The position numbers and the translations under genes are program-made. From positions 1,178,001-1,242,000 of the forward strand of contig OY756147.1 of NCBI GenBank assembly GCA_963576785.1: 64,000 nucleotides of DNA, read 5' to 3'. The notes under the pieces were generated by a model. The model ran no database searches. It was not told where the DNA came from and saw only the letters and a program-made list of their open reading frames with translations. The stretch is from Chlorophyllum brunneum (taxonomy: Eukaryota > Basidiomycota > Agaricomycetes > Agaricales > Agaricaceae). Below are positions 1-11,776 of the stretch, piece by piece. The stretch's first letter is position 1; each line of letters starts with the position of its first letter.

Positions 1-1377
1 TTCGCTCAAGGGCTCTCATTCCTAATTCTTCAAGAGATAGACCTTCAAAAAAGAGTTGAGCATAATGCATGGGGTGGGAATAGGAACAGCGGCAAAGCTC
101 ACCTGAGTCAGGGTCATCTGGTGGTTCATACGTCTCCTCCTCTTCAAGCAGATATGGGCGAGCTTGCAATGACAGCAGACACTATTTTTGGGTGAACAGA
201 TGTGTTTTGTCCGATAAAGATGCTTACTGTAGCGCAACGACACCAGCTTTCCTTGAAGCCATCCATGAAAAAGATGTCACCAGTTCCCAGTGATATAGAT
301 GGGTCTAGTGCAGCCTTAAGCCCCCCAGCATAAACTTTAGATGCAACCGAGTTGGGGGGTGGTGCCAAGCATAAGCTAGGCGTCTGTTCTGCTGTGTCGT
401 AGGATTTCCGGATGCGCTTACCCCCAGGAGAGTGATCGGAAGGAGACAGCGGTCTTTTGAAACCTGTTATTGGAGCGTCCGTAGGCTGCGCTGCATCTAA
501 TGGTGTACTTTCGTTACATGGGAGACCTCGCTCCAGGCGCCAAGGGTCATTTACACTGTCTCTGACGACTATCGTAGCGCCAGGAGTGCCGGCATACTTC
601 TGAAAGACTTCTTCGTCAAATGCACAGGCCGCACAAACAAAGCTCTCATAATCCGTTCCAGAAATGAGTGGAGGGGGCAATCCTGAGGACGATGCCTCTG
701 AAGCAGCATCGTTTTGCTGTTCCGTGGTAATGGGACTTGGTTCCCTTGAGTTCGGCCGCTCTCGGAGGTTGCAACATGATTCGTGGTACCAGTCCTGAAC
801 AGTAATCGATGTAAATGTATGATAGAATCAGACGGATAGAGGTTCGAATTCGGAGGCGAACCTCACAAACCAAACACTGAATCATAGTTTCGCGTTCGGT
901 TTTTGCGTCATATGGCCGTCCGCATCGGCAAAACGCTCCTCGGAAATTCTGCCCGTATGTGTTGGTGGCGTTCTCTTCTTCACTCTTTGCGTGTAGCGTA
1001 CATTGATTCTCAAGTACTGTTGTGGGACAGTCACAACGGAAGTTCCGTTTCGGAAATCTGGTGTGAACAAATTGGACTCGGGGATTCAGCTGTGCAAGTC
1101 TGGGAAACATGCAATGGCTCACAATTCTACTTGTTCATGGTTTGTATGGCATGCAATCGAGCATGCAGAGCAGATTCCACGATGCTCTGGGCATGTCAGA
1201 CAAAGATACACGGCTTGCCTTGGGAGAATCAGCTGAGCGCCGCAGCCGCAGCGAAGATCAGTACCTCAATGGGCCGAGTCGATATGTACACTGGGAGAAT
1301 TGGTGAGGCAATGCGAGCGCAGCCTCACGCACAAGATCTTCCTGAGATTCAAGGTAGTCGTTAAGCGTAGCTTCCAT
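1..1377 (-). CDS. UBR7-like E3 ubiquitin ligase (3' end beyond left edge)
   Basis: Model: exons 1265-1377, 1123-1218, 862-1057, 228-794, 103-181 and 1-42, running off the window. Start ATG at 1377; residues 1-30 resemble the UBR7 N-terminus (ending QFSQCTYRLGPLR). Next comes a UBR box rich in Cys/His (QAVYLCLTCPEHRGIC, ACSIACHTNHE, FRCDCPT), then a PHD-like Cys region (FCRCGRPYD, MIQCLVCE, DWYHESC) and the UBR7-type tail (DIFFMDGFKESWCRC, PYLLEEEETYEPP). UBR boxes bind N-terminal degrons, and UBR7 proteins combine UBR and PHD modules and act as ubiquitin ligases. Introns are 46-67 nt and all junctions keep frame. It diverges from the hydantoinase-B gene across about 360 bp. The C-terminus is missing only because of the window edge. 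Confidence 0.88.
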
Positions 1378-1737
1378 TTGTTTGGGAGGTGTGCACGGAT
1401 TGAATCAGAGCATCCAAGCGCGTGTGGGCGCTGGACTGCCACCGGTCCGTGTCTTCCGAAAACTTGCCGGATAGCCGTTATTCCGTTGAACCGTTTCCAC
1501 AATGACGATATGAGGATAATCTGCTCCTGTCTGAAGCTGCACCCAACGCTCAACGTTCAACTTTCAGAGAATCATTTCAGTCATATTTGTTTACTCTTAC
1601 TCGATCTCTATTTTTGAAGGATTTAACGGTCACTAGTCCAGCAATCTCGGAATCGGAACGGAAAAAGACCGCCTACAAAAGGCAGTCTTGCGGATCATTA
1701 CTTTTCGCCTCTCCTTCCAGCTGTAACTCTCGCAAAG
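1378..1737. promoter_or_regulatory. divergent promoter region, UBR7-like / hydantoinase-B
   Basis: About 360 bp separate the two outward-facing start codons (1377 on minus, 1738 on plus), so both promoters must lie here. I see no clear TATA element. Inference from gene layout. Confidence 0.5.
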
Positions 1738-3975
1738 ATGACTTCGAAGTCCAACCCGAAAGGACCGGATCCCATATTACTCACGTTATTCGCCAACCGT
1801 TTCATGAGTGTTGCTGAAGCTATGGGTCGATCCCTGCAGCAAACATCTATCAGCACGAACATCAAAGAACGCCTGGACTTCTCTTGTGCTCTGTTTGCAC
1901 CTGACGGGGACCTGGTAGCCAATGCTCCGTTTATTCCTATTCACTTAGGATCTATGAGTTTGTTGGTACCATTCTCGCCATGTACTTACGTTTCTTTGCT
2001 TACTCTGTTCGGATAGTGCGGTCAAGTATCAGATGAAACTTCACGGGAGTTCGCTCAAAAAAGGCGACGTGCTTATGACTAACTCGCCACATGCAGGTGG
2101 ATCGTATGTCGATTGTACTTTGATGGGAGAGGCCAAGAATTACTCACTTCCATCCGTCCCTTCCAGTCATCTTCCTGACATCACTATCATAACCCCAGTA
2201 TTCGCTCCCAATTCAACGGAAATCATCTTCTTTACCGCATCCAGAGGGCACCATGCTGATATTGGAGGCATTTTACCTGGATCCATGCCTCCCACCTCTG
2301 TCAACATTTTTGAGGAAGGAGCCGAGATTGAGAGCTTCAAAATTGTGGCTGGCGGCATATTGGACAGGAAGGGTCTTTTTGAATATATGGTCGATAAGCC
2401 AAGTCAATATCCAGGCAGCTCCGGCTGCAGAAACATCCGCGATGTTGAGAGCGACCTCAAAGCGGTAAGTTTTGAGACCCCGCCATGATTCTTCGCTAAA
2501 GGTCTACCAGCAAATCGCCGCGAATCACAAAGGAATACAGCTAATTCATGCAAGTAGGCTCTACTTCTCTTTTTCTTCGGATATTCTGGTTCACGAGCTA
2601 TCCAGTTGTGGATGACTACGGTCTTGAGACGGTACAGGAATATATGTATCATATCCGAGCCAATGCAGAAACATCTGTTCGTAATCTTCTTCGAGATGTA
2701 GCCAAGAGGGCCGGTTCGAACGTTCTTTCGGCCGTGGATTACCTTGATGATGGTTCACCGGTAAGCCACAACCGATCCGTTTCTGTGCTCTTATCTAGTT
2801 CTGCATCCCATAGATATCACTTCGAGTTGAGATCAACGAAGCGGAGGGTTCTGCAGTTCTAGACTTTGAAGGGACAGGTTGCGAAGTCCGAGGGAATCTG
2901 AATGCTCCTATATCCGTAGTCCATTCGGCTGTCATTTATTGCATGCGTTCAATGCTGGACATGGACATCCCGCTTAACGCGGGCTGTCTTGTTCCCCTTG
3001 ATAGTGGGTGAATTGTATCAGTTCCTGTCACGATCTGACCAGTGGAATTCCTTCAGTTAGGATCCCGAAGAAATCGCTACTCTCTCCTTCACGCACGGCG
3101 GCCGTTTGTGGTGGAAACGTTCTCACATCCCAGAGAATTGTGGACGTGGTACTCAAAGCTTTCCACGCGTGCTCCGCTAGTCAGGGGTGCACAAAGTCAG
3201 TACTTCTTCACCTCCATCTCTCTTTCCTAATGTGTGTTTGTTCAGCAACCTCACGTTCGGCACTGGCGGTAAAGACAAGGAGGGGAAAGCAGTTGCTGGA
3301 TGGGGCTATTATGAGGTAAGAAGATCGATTATATGAAAGGTTAACCGACCCTGTTCATGTGCAATAGACGATTGCGGGCGGCTCTGGAGCGGGACCGGGT
3401 TGGCATGGCACAGACGGTGTTCATACTCACATCACCAACACGCGTATCGGTGATGTCGAAATTCTCGAAAGAAGGTATCCAGTTATGATCCATCGCTTCG
3501 GGCTACGATCAGGTTCCGCTGGCGCCGGAAAATGGCACGGCGGCGAAGGTGTTCACCGAGAGATCGAGTTTCTGGAGTCCATGCAAGTGTCGATCCTCTC
3601 TGAGGTGAGTGTCCCAAACACTCTAATTTCAGGCTCGTTGATATGGTTTTTTCCCAGAGAAGGACCCGACAGCCATATGGCATGGAAGGCGGTAGACCAG
3701 GTATGATGGGAAGAAATACATGGATTAAACGGTTGCGCCAAGAGGATGGGGACATTGATGAGAATAATGAGACGGGAACCCGCGAGGTCAATATTGGCGG
3801 AAAAGCAACTGTTTTCATGGGTAAAGGGGATCGACTACTGATTGAAACCCCTGGTGGAGGGGCTTGGGGTATCTCCGAGGGTGAGCTCAAGGAGAAAGGA
3901 GACTTGGCTCATGTCCAAGCTTGGGAACCCAGGGGCTCGGTTGCAGAACGAGCAGCCGCCCAAGCAGCATTCTAA
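1738..3975 (+). CDS. stand-alone hydantoinase B / 5-oxoprolinase C-terminal-type protein
   Basis: Ten exons: 1738-1961, 2017-2103, 2167-2464, 2511-2553, 2606-2760, 2814-3003, 3057-3195, 3246-3315, 3368-3604, 3658-3975, giving 586 aa in an unbroken frame. It is the HyuB domain from its usual start ([20 protein letters not shown]) to its end. Signatures are [21 protein letters not shown]-like [65 protein letters not shown] and GGGAWG. In eukaryotic 5-oxoprolinase this domain is the C-terminal half of a ~1,270-aa fusion with HyuA. Here nothing resembling HyuA lies upstream, because the UBR7-like gene starts 360 bp away on the other strand. The family hydrolyses cyclic amides such as 5-oxoproline or hydantoins with ATP; the substrate here is unknown. 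Confidence 0.9.
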
Positions 3976-4248
3976 GTAAATTGTTTTTTTTTGGACGACC
4001 GTATACATTGTGCCAGGAGTATCGTCAGGGACCCTTGACCAGGGCAGCCACAGCGTTTCCGACAGCATGATCTGACCAGCCCTCATTATCATTAATCACT
4101 TGCGAGCGAAGGGTTAGTACAACTGCGGACTGTGGTGTGACGTGGTGACGCATAGCCCCAAGTCTGTCACCGCTGTGTCACTGTCACCACTGGTGAGCTC
4201 AGACGTCTTTCTTCTCTGCCCCATTAGCTGTCTGGCAGAAACATCCAG

Positions 4249-6010
4249 ATGCCTGCCCAATCGACCCTCACTCCAGAGGAGAAAATTAAGATAAAGAGCG
4301 CCGTACCAGCCTCTTCAAACAAGATATTCTCCGCCGCACTCGCACGGGTATACTATGCCTATCCAGATCCCCGACACTGGTCCTACGCTGGACTTCAAGG
4401 CGCAGTTGTCTTGTCAAAAGACAAAGACCGTCGTTGCATGAACTTCAAGCTCGTCGATACGGACGGGACAAGAGATGTTATCTGGGAACACGAACTCTAT
4501 GACGGCTTTGAGCTCTATCAGGACAGGGCGTTCTTTCATTCCTTTCCAGGGGACGTGAGTTATCTGGTACACCCCCTATCTGATCTACAATTTTGAATGC
4601 TCATCTAGGAATGCATGATTGGCTTTGTGTATGCCGACGAGCAAGACGCAAAAACATTTTTCAAAAAAGTAAAGTCCAAGAAAGACCTCGCTGCAGGTAA
4701 ATGAATACGTCTGGTCCAACGCCCTCATCTGATGTGAGGTGTTTGTTATTGCAGTGAAGAGAACTCCGACCAAGAGCAAGTCTAGGAAGATTAGCGTAGG
4801 CAAAGGGAAAATAGAAAAGGCCATGATTTCTGCACCGCAGGCAGGATCTTTCCAACATGTAGCTCACATGGGCTATGATGCGGACACGGGTTTCTCATCC
4901 AAGGGAATTGACCCGTCCTGGATGGCATTTCTCGAGGATTTGGAGGGTAAAGGTGTCAGCCGCGAAATCCTTGCGAAGGAAATGGATTTCATAAAGTCAT
5001 TTGTGCACGAGAACCAAGAACCTCTCAAGAAAAAAACCAAACCACCACCTCCTCCAGCGCCAAACCGCAGGAGTCAAATTCCAAACGGGGCCTTGCAAAA
5101 ACCATCTCCTGGCCCCCGAACATCTCAGCCTCCACCGCCACCTGCTCCCCAAAGGCATCAACCACCTCCTGCACCTCAAAGGCAACCTCAACCACCACCC
5201 GCACCTCAGAGACAATCACAGCCACCCTCTGCACCTCAGAGACAGCCACAGCCACCCCCCGCACCTCAGAGACAGTCATCACCACCCCCAGCACCTCAGA
5301 GACAGTCACAACCACCCATCACACCTCAGAGGCAGTCACAGGCTCCCCCTACTCCTCAACGTACCCAACCCCCGCCACTTCGTGCAGCACCAGAAGCACC
5401 AACGGCGCCAGCTGGACCTCCGGCACCTGCCCGCCGTCCACAACAATCTAATGGAACCCCTCCTCCACCGCCTACCAGGCCCACACCAGGACCTGCCGTG
5501 CCCCACCCTCCTGCACCTCCTCGACCGGCCGCAACTACCAGCGCTCCGCCTCTCACACCCCCACCACCTCCAGCAGATGTTACTCATCCTCCTGCTCATC
5601 CTCCTCCTCCTCCCCCTCCTCCTCCTGCTGGCCCACCACCCAGTGCACCTCCACCTCCACCTCCACCTCCCGCTGCAGGTGGCGGTGGCGTATCTTCCTC
5701 TACGCCGCCTACCCAACCTGGACGTGCAGATTTACTCGCATCGATACGAGAAAGCGGGGGTATTGGTGTCCTCCGGAAGACGGAGAACACTAGCCCTCCT
5801 CCGCGTAGCTCATCATCTACTGCTACCAGTGCCACGGTCGCTGGAGGTGCCGCAGCCGCTGTTGCTGGGGGGGCTGTCGCCACAGAAGCTGCCACTGGAG
5901 GTGGAGGCGACCTGACCTCGGCGCTGGCTGCTGCCCTGATGGAGAGAAATAAACGATTAGGAGATAGTGATAGTGAGGATGATGATGATGATGATGATGA
6001 CTGGGATTGA
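4249..6010 (+). CDS. WASP/Las17-family actin nucleation promoter
   Basis: Three exons (4249-4554, 4609-4696, 4755-6010), 549 aa. Order of parts: WH1/EVH1 domain (about residues 15-130), a CRIB/GTPase-binding motif (ISAPQAGSFQHVAHMGYD, about 154-172), a very long proline-rich region with repeats (about 220-440), a WH2 actin-binding motif (ADLLASIRESGGIGVLRK, about 455-475), and a C-terminal acidic tail ending DDDWD with the tryptophan used to bind Arp2/3. WASP proteins activate Arp2/3 to make branched actin at endocytic sites. The CRIB motif suggests Cdc42/Rac control, which the budding-yeast homologue Las17 lacks. Low-complexity codons (CCN, GAT) dominate the second half. Confidence 0.93.
5150..5365 (+). 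repeat. tandem proline-rich repeats inside the WASP gene
   Basis: About seven copies of a 30-33 nt unit encode variants of PPPAPQRQxQ. The copies differ mainly in the residue after RQ and in PPA/PSA/PIT. Such repeats bind SH3 domains and profilin and often vary in copy number between strains (known behaviour of such tracts; not tested here). Confidence 0.8.
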
Positions 6011-8290
6011 GCTGTACTTATTTAGGTGAGTAACTTGTAGGACGCATGCTTCACCAGTTGACCATTGGCCAGAGATCTCATATGATACCGTTTTCTGTTT
6101 AATCTATCATTATATCTGAAGTGCTTAATGGTGTGGCCCAGCGAAGAAATTGACTTGAGCTGGTAAAGGTTGCCCTTTGACTTTCTCGGGCAGCGTTCGT
6201 AGATGGACTCGCCAGTCCCCACCAGTTTTGGAGGATCAACGATGGAGTCCGACTTCTCTCCACCTCTGCTTCGGGGTTTGTTGGACCGATACAATCAATC
6301 CCGAGCAATCACCGCCACGTGGGTTCTGGTCGGGTGAGATACAACTTCCAAACCATCTAGCCCCCAACGGGAAGAGAAGCCCTCGGATTTTTCTAATAGA
6401 AACGCTTTTGTCACTTTCGACCTCCTCGGGGTAGAAGAAATTGGCTCTTGATGTTGGTTGCGTCGGTGGTGCGTCAATCTTGATGCGGTCGACAAGGACT
6501 CTCAGTATTGCAGGTTCGTTCTGCACCCTGTACTTCTTGGCAAGGGTGAGCGGCTGCATCCCTGTATGCCGTGGTAGGAAGCGTCGCGTGCGCGAAAACC
6601 AGCCTGGTTCTCGATGCTCCTAACTCGGCCGTGTCCATTTGCCCAGGTACGGGTTCCAGCTCACCTCCACAGATCTTGTAATCGAAGTCGAAGGACCATT
6701 GAACTAGCCAGTTCTTTGGTAAAGTTCCATCCACGTGGAAAGGCTCCTCCCGATCCCCAAAGCTCATATAATTACGAAATTCAACAATTTAATACATCGA
6801 GAATACATTCAAGGCAGGTGAGAAGGCCCCCCTAACACTCTAGAGCTTCGGCCTTCAAGACTTCTTGTCCCGAATAATGTTTATCACGTTCCAATCCATC
6901 TGTCTTATACCAGGAGCCCTGGTTATCCAGAGTGTCCGAAAAGACACGATTGTACCCACTACATCGATCACTTTTCTGGTCCACGATACGATTGGAGTGG
7001 TAATACTTCACTTTGAAGGTTTTCACGTCTCACGAGCATCACAAAGCATCTGATATCGTACGAATAACACTACGGTGCTTCTGTTTTATGGTAGTCTCCC
7101 GTGACCATGAAACCCCGAACCAGAGGTTGCTTAAGACTGACCCCGACCAGTGTTTCGTGTAGGTCAAATCGAGGTTGTTGATCACACATAATCATTACGT
7201 CTGGACTTCAGCCCCCCTTTCGAGCGGGCGATTCCTTCCGGGGTGCAACAAACTCCTCTATGGACCCACAACCATATATGCTATATCATAGCACGGGAAA
7301 TCCCGCGCTTGATTTTCACCCAACATAGAGCGCAAATACCCGTCTACTCACAGTCGTGACTTAATGTATTGCGGAGGTGATATGCCGGCTGCAACGGGAA
7401 GTCCGAGCGAGTACCACGCCAAGTGACCCCTGGCTAGTGATGCAGAGAATTATTAGATTGTTGTTGGGTAGATTCCTCCATAGTGCAAGGGCTTATTGGA
7501 GATGGGGATAGTGTGGACACGGTGACAGTACGGGACGTTACCGCAGAGTGAAATAGGGTGCTAGTTATATCGTTCGAGCGAGGACCATGCTAAATAGATG
7601 GTTTTCGGAATGAAGTGAGAGACATAAGAAGATATATTTTTACTAATAAAACTTGCGGGTGCATCTATGTACTTATGCCGGTAGGCCAACACGAGTGATG
7701 GAAGGACAAGTATACGAGAGCAGTGATGAAGGGGTAATAGAAGGTTACAAGGCACACTCGTAGAAAAGGGAGGTAAGAAAAGAGACTCAGTGATGATTAT
7801 TTATTAGCTCGGAGGCGTTGAAGTAAAACGACTGTTAGTGAAAAATTTAAGGATCAATAACAGAAGGACTTGAAGGAAATCAGGGGGGAATCCCACAGGC
7901 GATCGGTAGTGGGATATTGAGACAGTAAAGGCTACATCCGCTGATATTCGAGTTAAAAATACAGTGGGGGGGAGATAAGTGAAGAAAGAAATATCGAGGC
8001 CCATTTCTGTGGCATTACAAAAAGCGGCCGAAATTACGATGCGTAGTCAGAATAAATGAGTCGGAGTGACATCACCCCTGCCCAGCCTCCTATGTCACGG
8101 AACGACGTTCAGGTTTTACCGTTAGGAGTGGGTTTACTTTTGACCGGGAGCACCAATCTCCAAACTTAACCAAACTTAAACTTGGAGCGTGTGCCTGCAA
8201 GTTGCTCCGCCTCTACGTCATACTCGGCGGCGGAGGATTTATATCGCAGCGACTCTGACACAACAAGTCCCCATTACACATTATCCAAGA
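6011..8290. other. gene-poor interval with uncertain minus-strand ORFs
   Basis: No gene model could be built over these 2.3 kb. On the minus strand, 6,230-7,030 holds several overlapping ORFs of 60-107 codons in different frames with protein-like composition (for example around 6474-6767, containing DGTLPKNWLVQWSFDFDY). No family is recognised and the frames do not join through convincing introns. The stretch 7,030-8,290 shows nothing beyond short ORFs. Confidence 0.4.
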
Positions 8291-8906
8291 ATGTCTACTA
8301 GCAACTCAGAGGCAGACACCAGTAAACCCAGAACTAGCAGCGATTCTTATCCCACTCAGCGCCATGCAGGGAAAGTAGGTTATGGACCGAATTTTAAGCA
8401 AGGAGCTGTGAGCATCGTACCATCCCTTAAATCCGACCAATGAATTGACCGTCTCCCTCAGTCTATGACGGACAAAATTGTCGGCCTTACAGAAGAACTT
8501 CATGGAAAGATAGCTCATAAGCCTGAACTCGTAAAAGAAGGCCATGACAGGCTTACGGGAGAAACCAGGCGCCGCAAAGCGCTCGGATTAGAAGTACGTC
8601 ACCTCGTGATAATCCCTAAACCCGTGTTAATCGATTCGGATGCAGGATGATGACAACCCGTTCGGTGAGCATGAAGAAGCGGCGCGATCTTCAGCATCCG
8701 CCAGGTCGGGATCGAGTTCCTCTTCCGCACATAAACCCGGTTCGACAGCAAGCTCGAATGCGGGATCTAGTGTCCATTCTAATTCTTCTACCCGCGTGAA
8801 GGAGCAGGCAGCTACAGTGGCGCCGGAGGGTTCACGCTCTGCCGACGCACAAGCAAAGGGTGAGGTAGTTGAAGAACAGAGGATAATAGACGAGGGCCCA
8901 CATTAA
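8291..8906 (+). CDS. small hypothetical protein with serine-rich C-terminus
   Basis: Three exons (8291-8407, 8462-8593, 8646-8906), 169 aa, all intron phases 0. The first half has a basic helical stretch (KIVGLTEELHGKIAHKPE, then LTGETRRRKALGLE). The second half is dominated by Ser/Ala/Gly and ends acidic. There is no signal peptide or membrane segment. The middle segment recalls small basidiomycete stress or CsbD-like proteins only vaguely, so I assign no function. An in-frame ATG upstream (8189) would add 34 residues, but the later ATG follows a normal 5' leader. Confidence 0.7.
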
Positions 8907-9470
8907 CTGGTCGCCGGGACCCGGAGGTTCGGAGAAAGTATAAAGCAAGCACTCCACTCTCCAATGTTATAATGTATATATCTTTGTTTAAGGTTTGAAT
9001 CGCGAAGCTGTCCTTCAACGTTCGGTGTTTGGCTATGTCCTAAATTTACAATTCTTGACGACCACTTGACTCAAAATTCATGGTTAAACCTCGGTCTCGA
9101 TGTGTGGGGTCGGTGTATACTAGGCGGACATGTGGATGCTAGGCGGATACGTGGAAGATCAGCTGGCGTGAATATCGCCAACATATTATGTTCAGAGCAC
9201 TTCTCTCTTCCTCTGCACATGACTTCAGTATGCTACCGTAGCGTTGGGGACCTCCCGTCGGTCCCATAATTCTCATGTGAGTGGACAGGTGATCATTTAG
9301 AGAGGGCTTGAACGGTCCGCCGGGGGCTAGATATCATTCCAACGTCGATCTTGGTCGTCACTGAGCAGGATGTCGGTAGAACGTTAGTTGAATACTTGAT
9401 TGTCAGTTGGCGTTCGTTGGTATTGAGCCTGGGCGATTCGGGGATAAAACCTCGGCGTTTTGGAATAGTT

Positions 9471-9477
9471 TATATAG
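9471..9477 (+). promoter_or_regulatory. TATA box of the GH12 gene
   Basis: TATATAG lies 51 bp before the GH12 start codon. This is a typical position for a regulated secreted-enzyme gene. Confidence 0.5.
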
Positions 9478-9528
9478 CCTAAATCCAACCAGGAATATTT
9501 CCTCGTACCGTAAAGTACGAACGATACG

Positions 9529-10576
9529 ATGTTCTCTAAGAAATTCGCTCTCCTCCTTCTACTTGCTCCTTTCGTCGCTGCTGCACCCGCAGGGAACCTC
9601 GAGACACGTCAATCAGTTGACACTTCCACTCACTGTGGTTAGTCAGTTCGCCGCGTCTCCAGATTGTCTATTCATCTCAGTCTATTTCACAGGTCAATGG
9701 GACGCTGTCACGGCTGGCCAGTACACCCTCTTCCTTGACCAATGGGGTGCCAGCAATGGATCCGGACAGAGTTGTGCCAATCTCATGTCCTTGAGTGGCA
9801 CAAATCTTGCCTGGAAGAACAACTGGACATGGAGTGGGGGCAATGGCGTCAAGAGCTTTACCAACATTAACTTGAACTCAAATTTGAACAAGCAATTGTT
9901 TTCTATCAGAAGTATTCCCGTGAGATCATGCTAATATCTTGCTCTTCGTCGTGGTGCTGACAACCCTACGTTAGGCTGTCTGGTCTTGGTCACAGAGCAC
10001 CTCTGGTTCGATTGTTGCGGACGTGGCGTATGACCTGTTCACTTCGTCAAGCCCTGGGGGTAGCAACGCCAATGAGATCATGGTTTGGCTTGCCAATTTC
10101 AATGCTGGCCCTATCTCAGCTGTGTACGGCTCCGATGGTAAACCCGTGCCTGTTGCAAGTAACGTTTCCCTCGCGGGGCATTCTTGGTAGGTCTGACTTT
10201 GGTGGCCAAAAGAGAGAAGGAATGATTGACGGCGGTGATAGGAACGTATACTCCGGAAGCAATGGAGCCAATCAAGTTTACTCGTTCCTTCCTACAAGCG
10301 GCACAATCCGGAGTTTCAACGGTGACTTGAATGTCTTCCTTCAGGTAGGCCCCAGTTCCGAGAGACTGCCGCGTTGGGCTGACTAGGCATCCAGTACTTG
10401 ACTTCGCACCAAGGCTTGAGCTCTTCCCAATACCTGAAGACGGTCCAAGGTGGCACTGAGGCTACATCTGGCACCGCAACGCTCACGAGGTATGTCTTCG
10501 CCGCGTTGTATGGTTCTCAAGGACAATATGACTAACAGTCGAATGTAGCTCGTCTTTCAGCGTGTCAATTTCATAA
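9529..10576 (+). CDS. secreted GH12 endoglucanase / xyloglucanase
   Basis: Six exons (9529-9637, 9693-9919, 9975-10186, 10242-10344, 10395-10489, 10549-10576), 257 aa. Residues 1-18 form a signal peptide (Leu-rich, then AAAPA). The mature domain is a single GH12 jelly roll. The nucleophile Glu is in NEIMVWL (about residue 146) and the acid/base Glu in the GGTEATSG motif (about residue 239). WTWSGG and SFLPTSG are also family hallmarks. GH12 enzymes cut beta-1,4-glucan or xyloglucan with retention. There is no carbohydrate-binding module. It is the first of three neighbouring secreted glycoside hydrolases. Confidence 0.93.
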
Positions 10577-11776
10577 AGGGGTCTAGTTGGCCGAGTCGCA
10601 TTAGTTACCATCTGGTAGTCGGTCAAGTACATGAAATTGTTTGAGTGAAAGCAGATCCAGAATTACACCAACCTGAGTACCCAGTCCAAGTTATCCAACC
10701 CTTCCAAATTCAGCGTCCACAGTCTCGAAGTGCGATTTGTATGCCAGTCCTTTGTATTTTAGTCTGTGCAAATTCTTCCATCAAATGAACCAACACTGGT
10801 GGAGCGCTCTCTCACCTAATCTTCCAAGTATTGGGCGAATGGGGGATCTCAGGCAATTGGGAGAGCGATTATGGCACTGGTGATCAGCCTTGCTTTGGTG
10901 CCGTGTGGAAGATGACTAGGTCAGTTAAGAACCCCACTGGTTCACTGATTCGGAGTATCATTCTGCCGGCATCCAGGGTCCATCCAAGGGGATTTACGCT
11001 CGAAAACGGACTCTTTGCAGACGGGTCAATGGTCCAGGGAGTCTAATCCTACACCGTCTTTTCCAGCTCACGTCTACCGAACCCATCTCTAGTCCTTTCC
11101 CAAGGATGCCGGGCGGGAAGGAGTGGCACTCAATATCCTTGAATTGATGATGAAGGTTCAAAGGTCGACCAGAAATAGGCAGAGTTGTGGATGGCTTTTG
11201 GTGGACGTGACAAGAACAGTTTGAAGTAGACGGTAACCGTAGAGGAAGTTGGAGCCAGTGTTGTCACGTTCAAACTCGTGCCACTCCGATCCTTCTTCAG
11301 CGCGTTCAAACAAAACAGGCTTGCGGCCGCTGTATCTGTTGTCGGCGTGGTGTCCAGTTTTGTGGCATCCAGTTCCCGTCGTCGCGTATCAGAAGACTAG
11401 GCCTGCAGGATGTGGCACCGACTAGACCGATAATGTAAAATTAGAGGCAGGGTAATCGCGCCAATCCACTGTCCTGGGGAAGGTGTTGCGACTGCGAAGT
11501 GATGGCCTTTGTCGTTTTGATATACTTTCCATTAAAAGCATGTTCTGCTTTGTGCTTTGGTGATGAAGAGCGTTCTGGCGGTATCCAGCGCCGAGTCTTG
11601 ACCATGCCAACCATGCCATTTCAAACTTGCCAAGGACCGGCGGGCCGGTGGATGCACCCATCGGTCCGACGGAGCATGTCCAGGTTGAATTTCAAAGGGG
11701 CCTTTTGGCTTCCAATTTCTCCGTCTAGTCCATAAGATGGCTCTTCATTCACATATGGCACACTTGATTCAAACAC
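10577..11776. other. intergenic region with protein-like minus-strand stretch
   Basis: There is no complete gene. Between about 11,150 and 11,400 on the minus strand, one frame reads as plausible protein for about 80 codons (includes LNALKKDRSGTSLNVTTLAP) and ends at a stop near 11,145. A second short ORF on the minus strand lies at 11422-11661. No family is recognised; this may be a decayed gene. Confidence 0.3.

Noticed and set aside
4997..5895. Long ORFs on the minus strand and a 304-codon second-frame ORF on the plus strand across the WASP proline region
   Set aside because: They are products of the CCN-rich repeat sequence (runs of Arg/Gly/Trp or His/Leu). The real frame carries CRIB, WH2 and the acidic tail.
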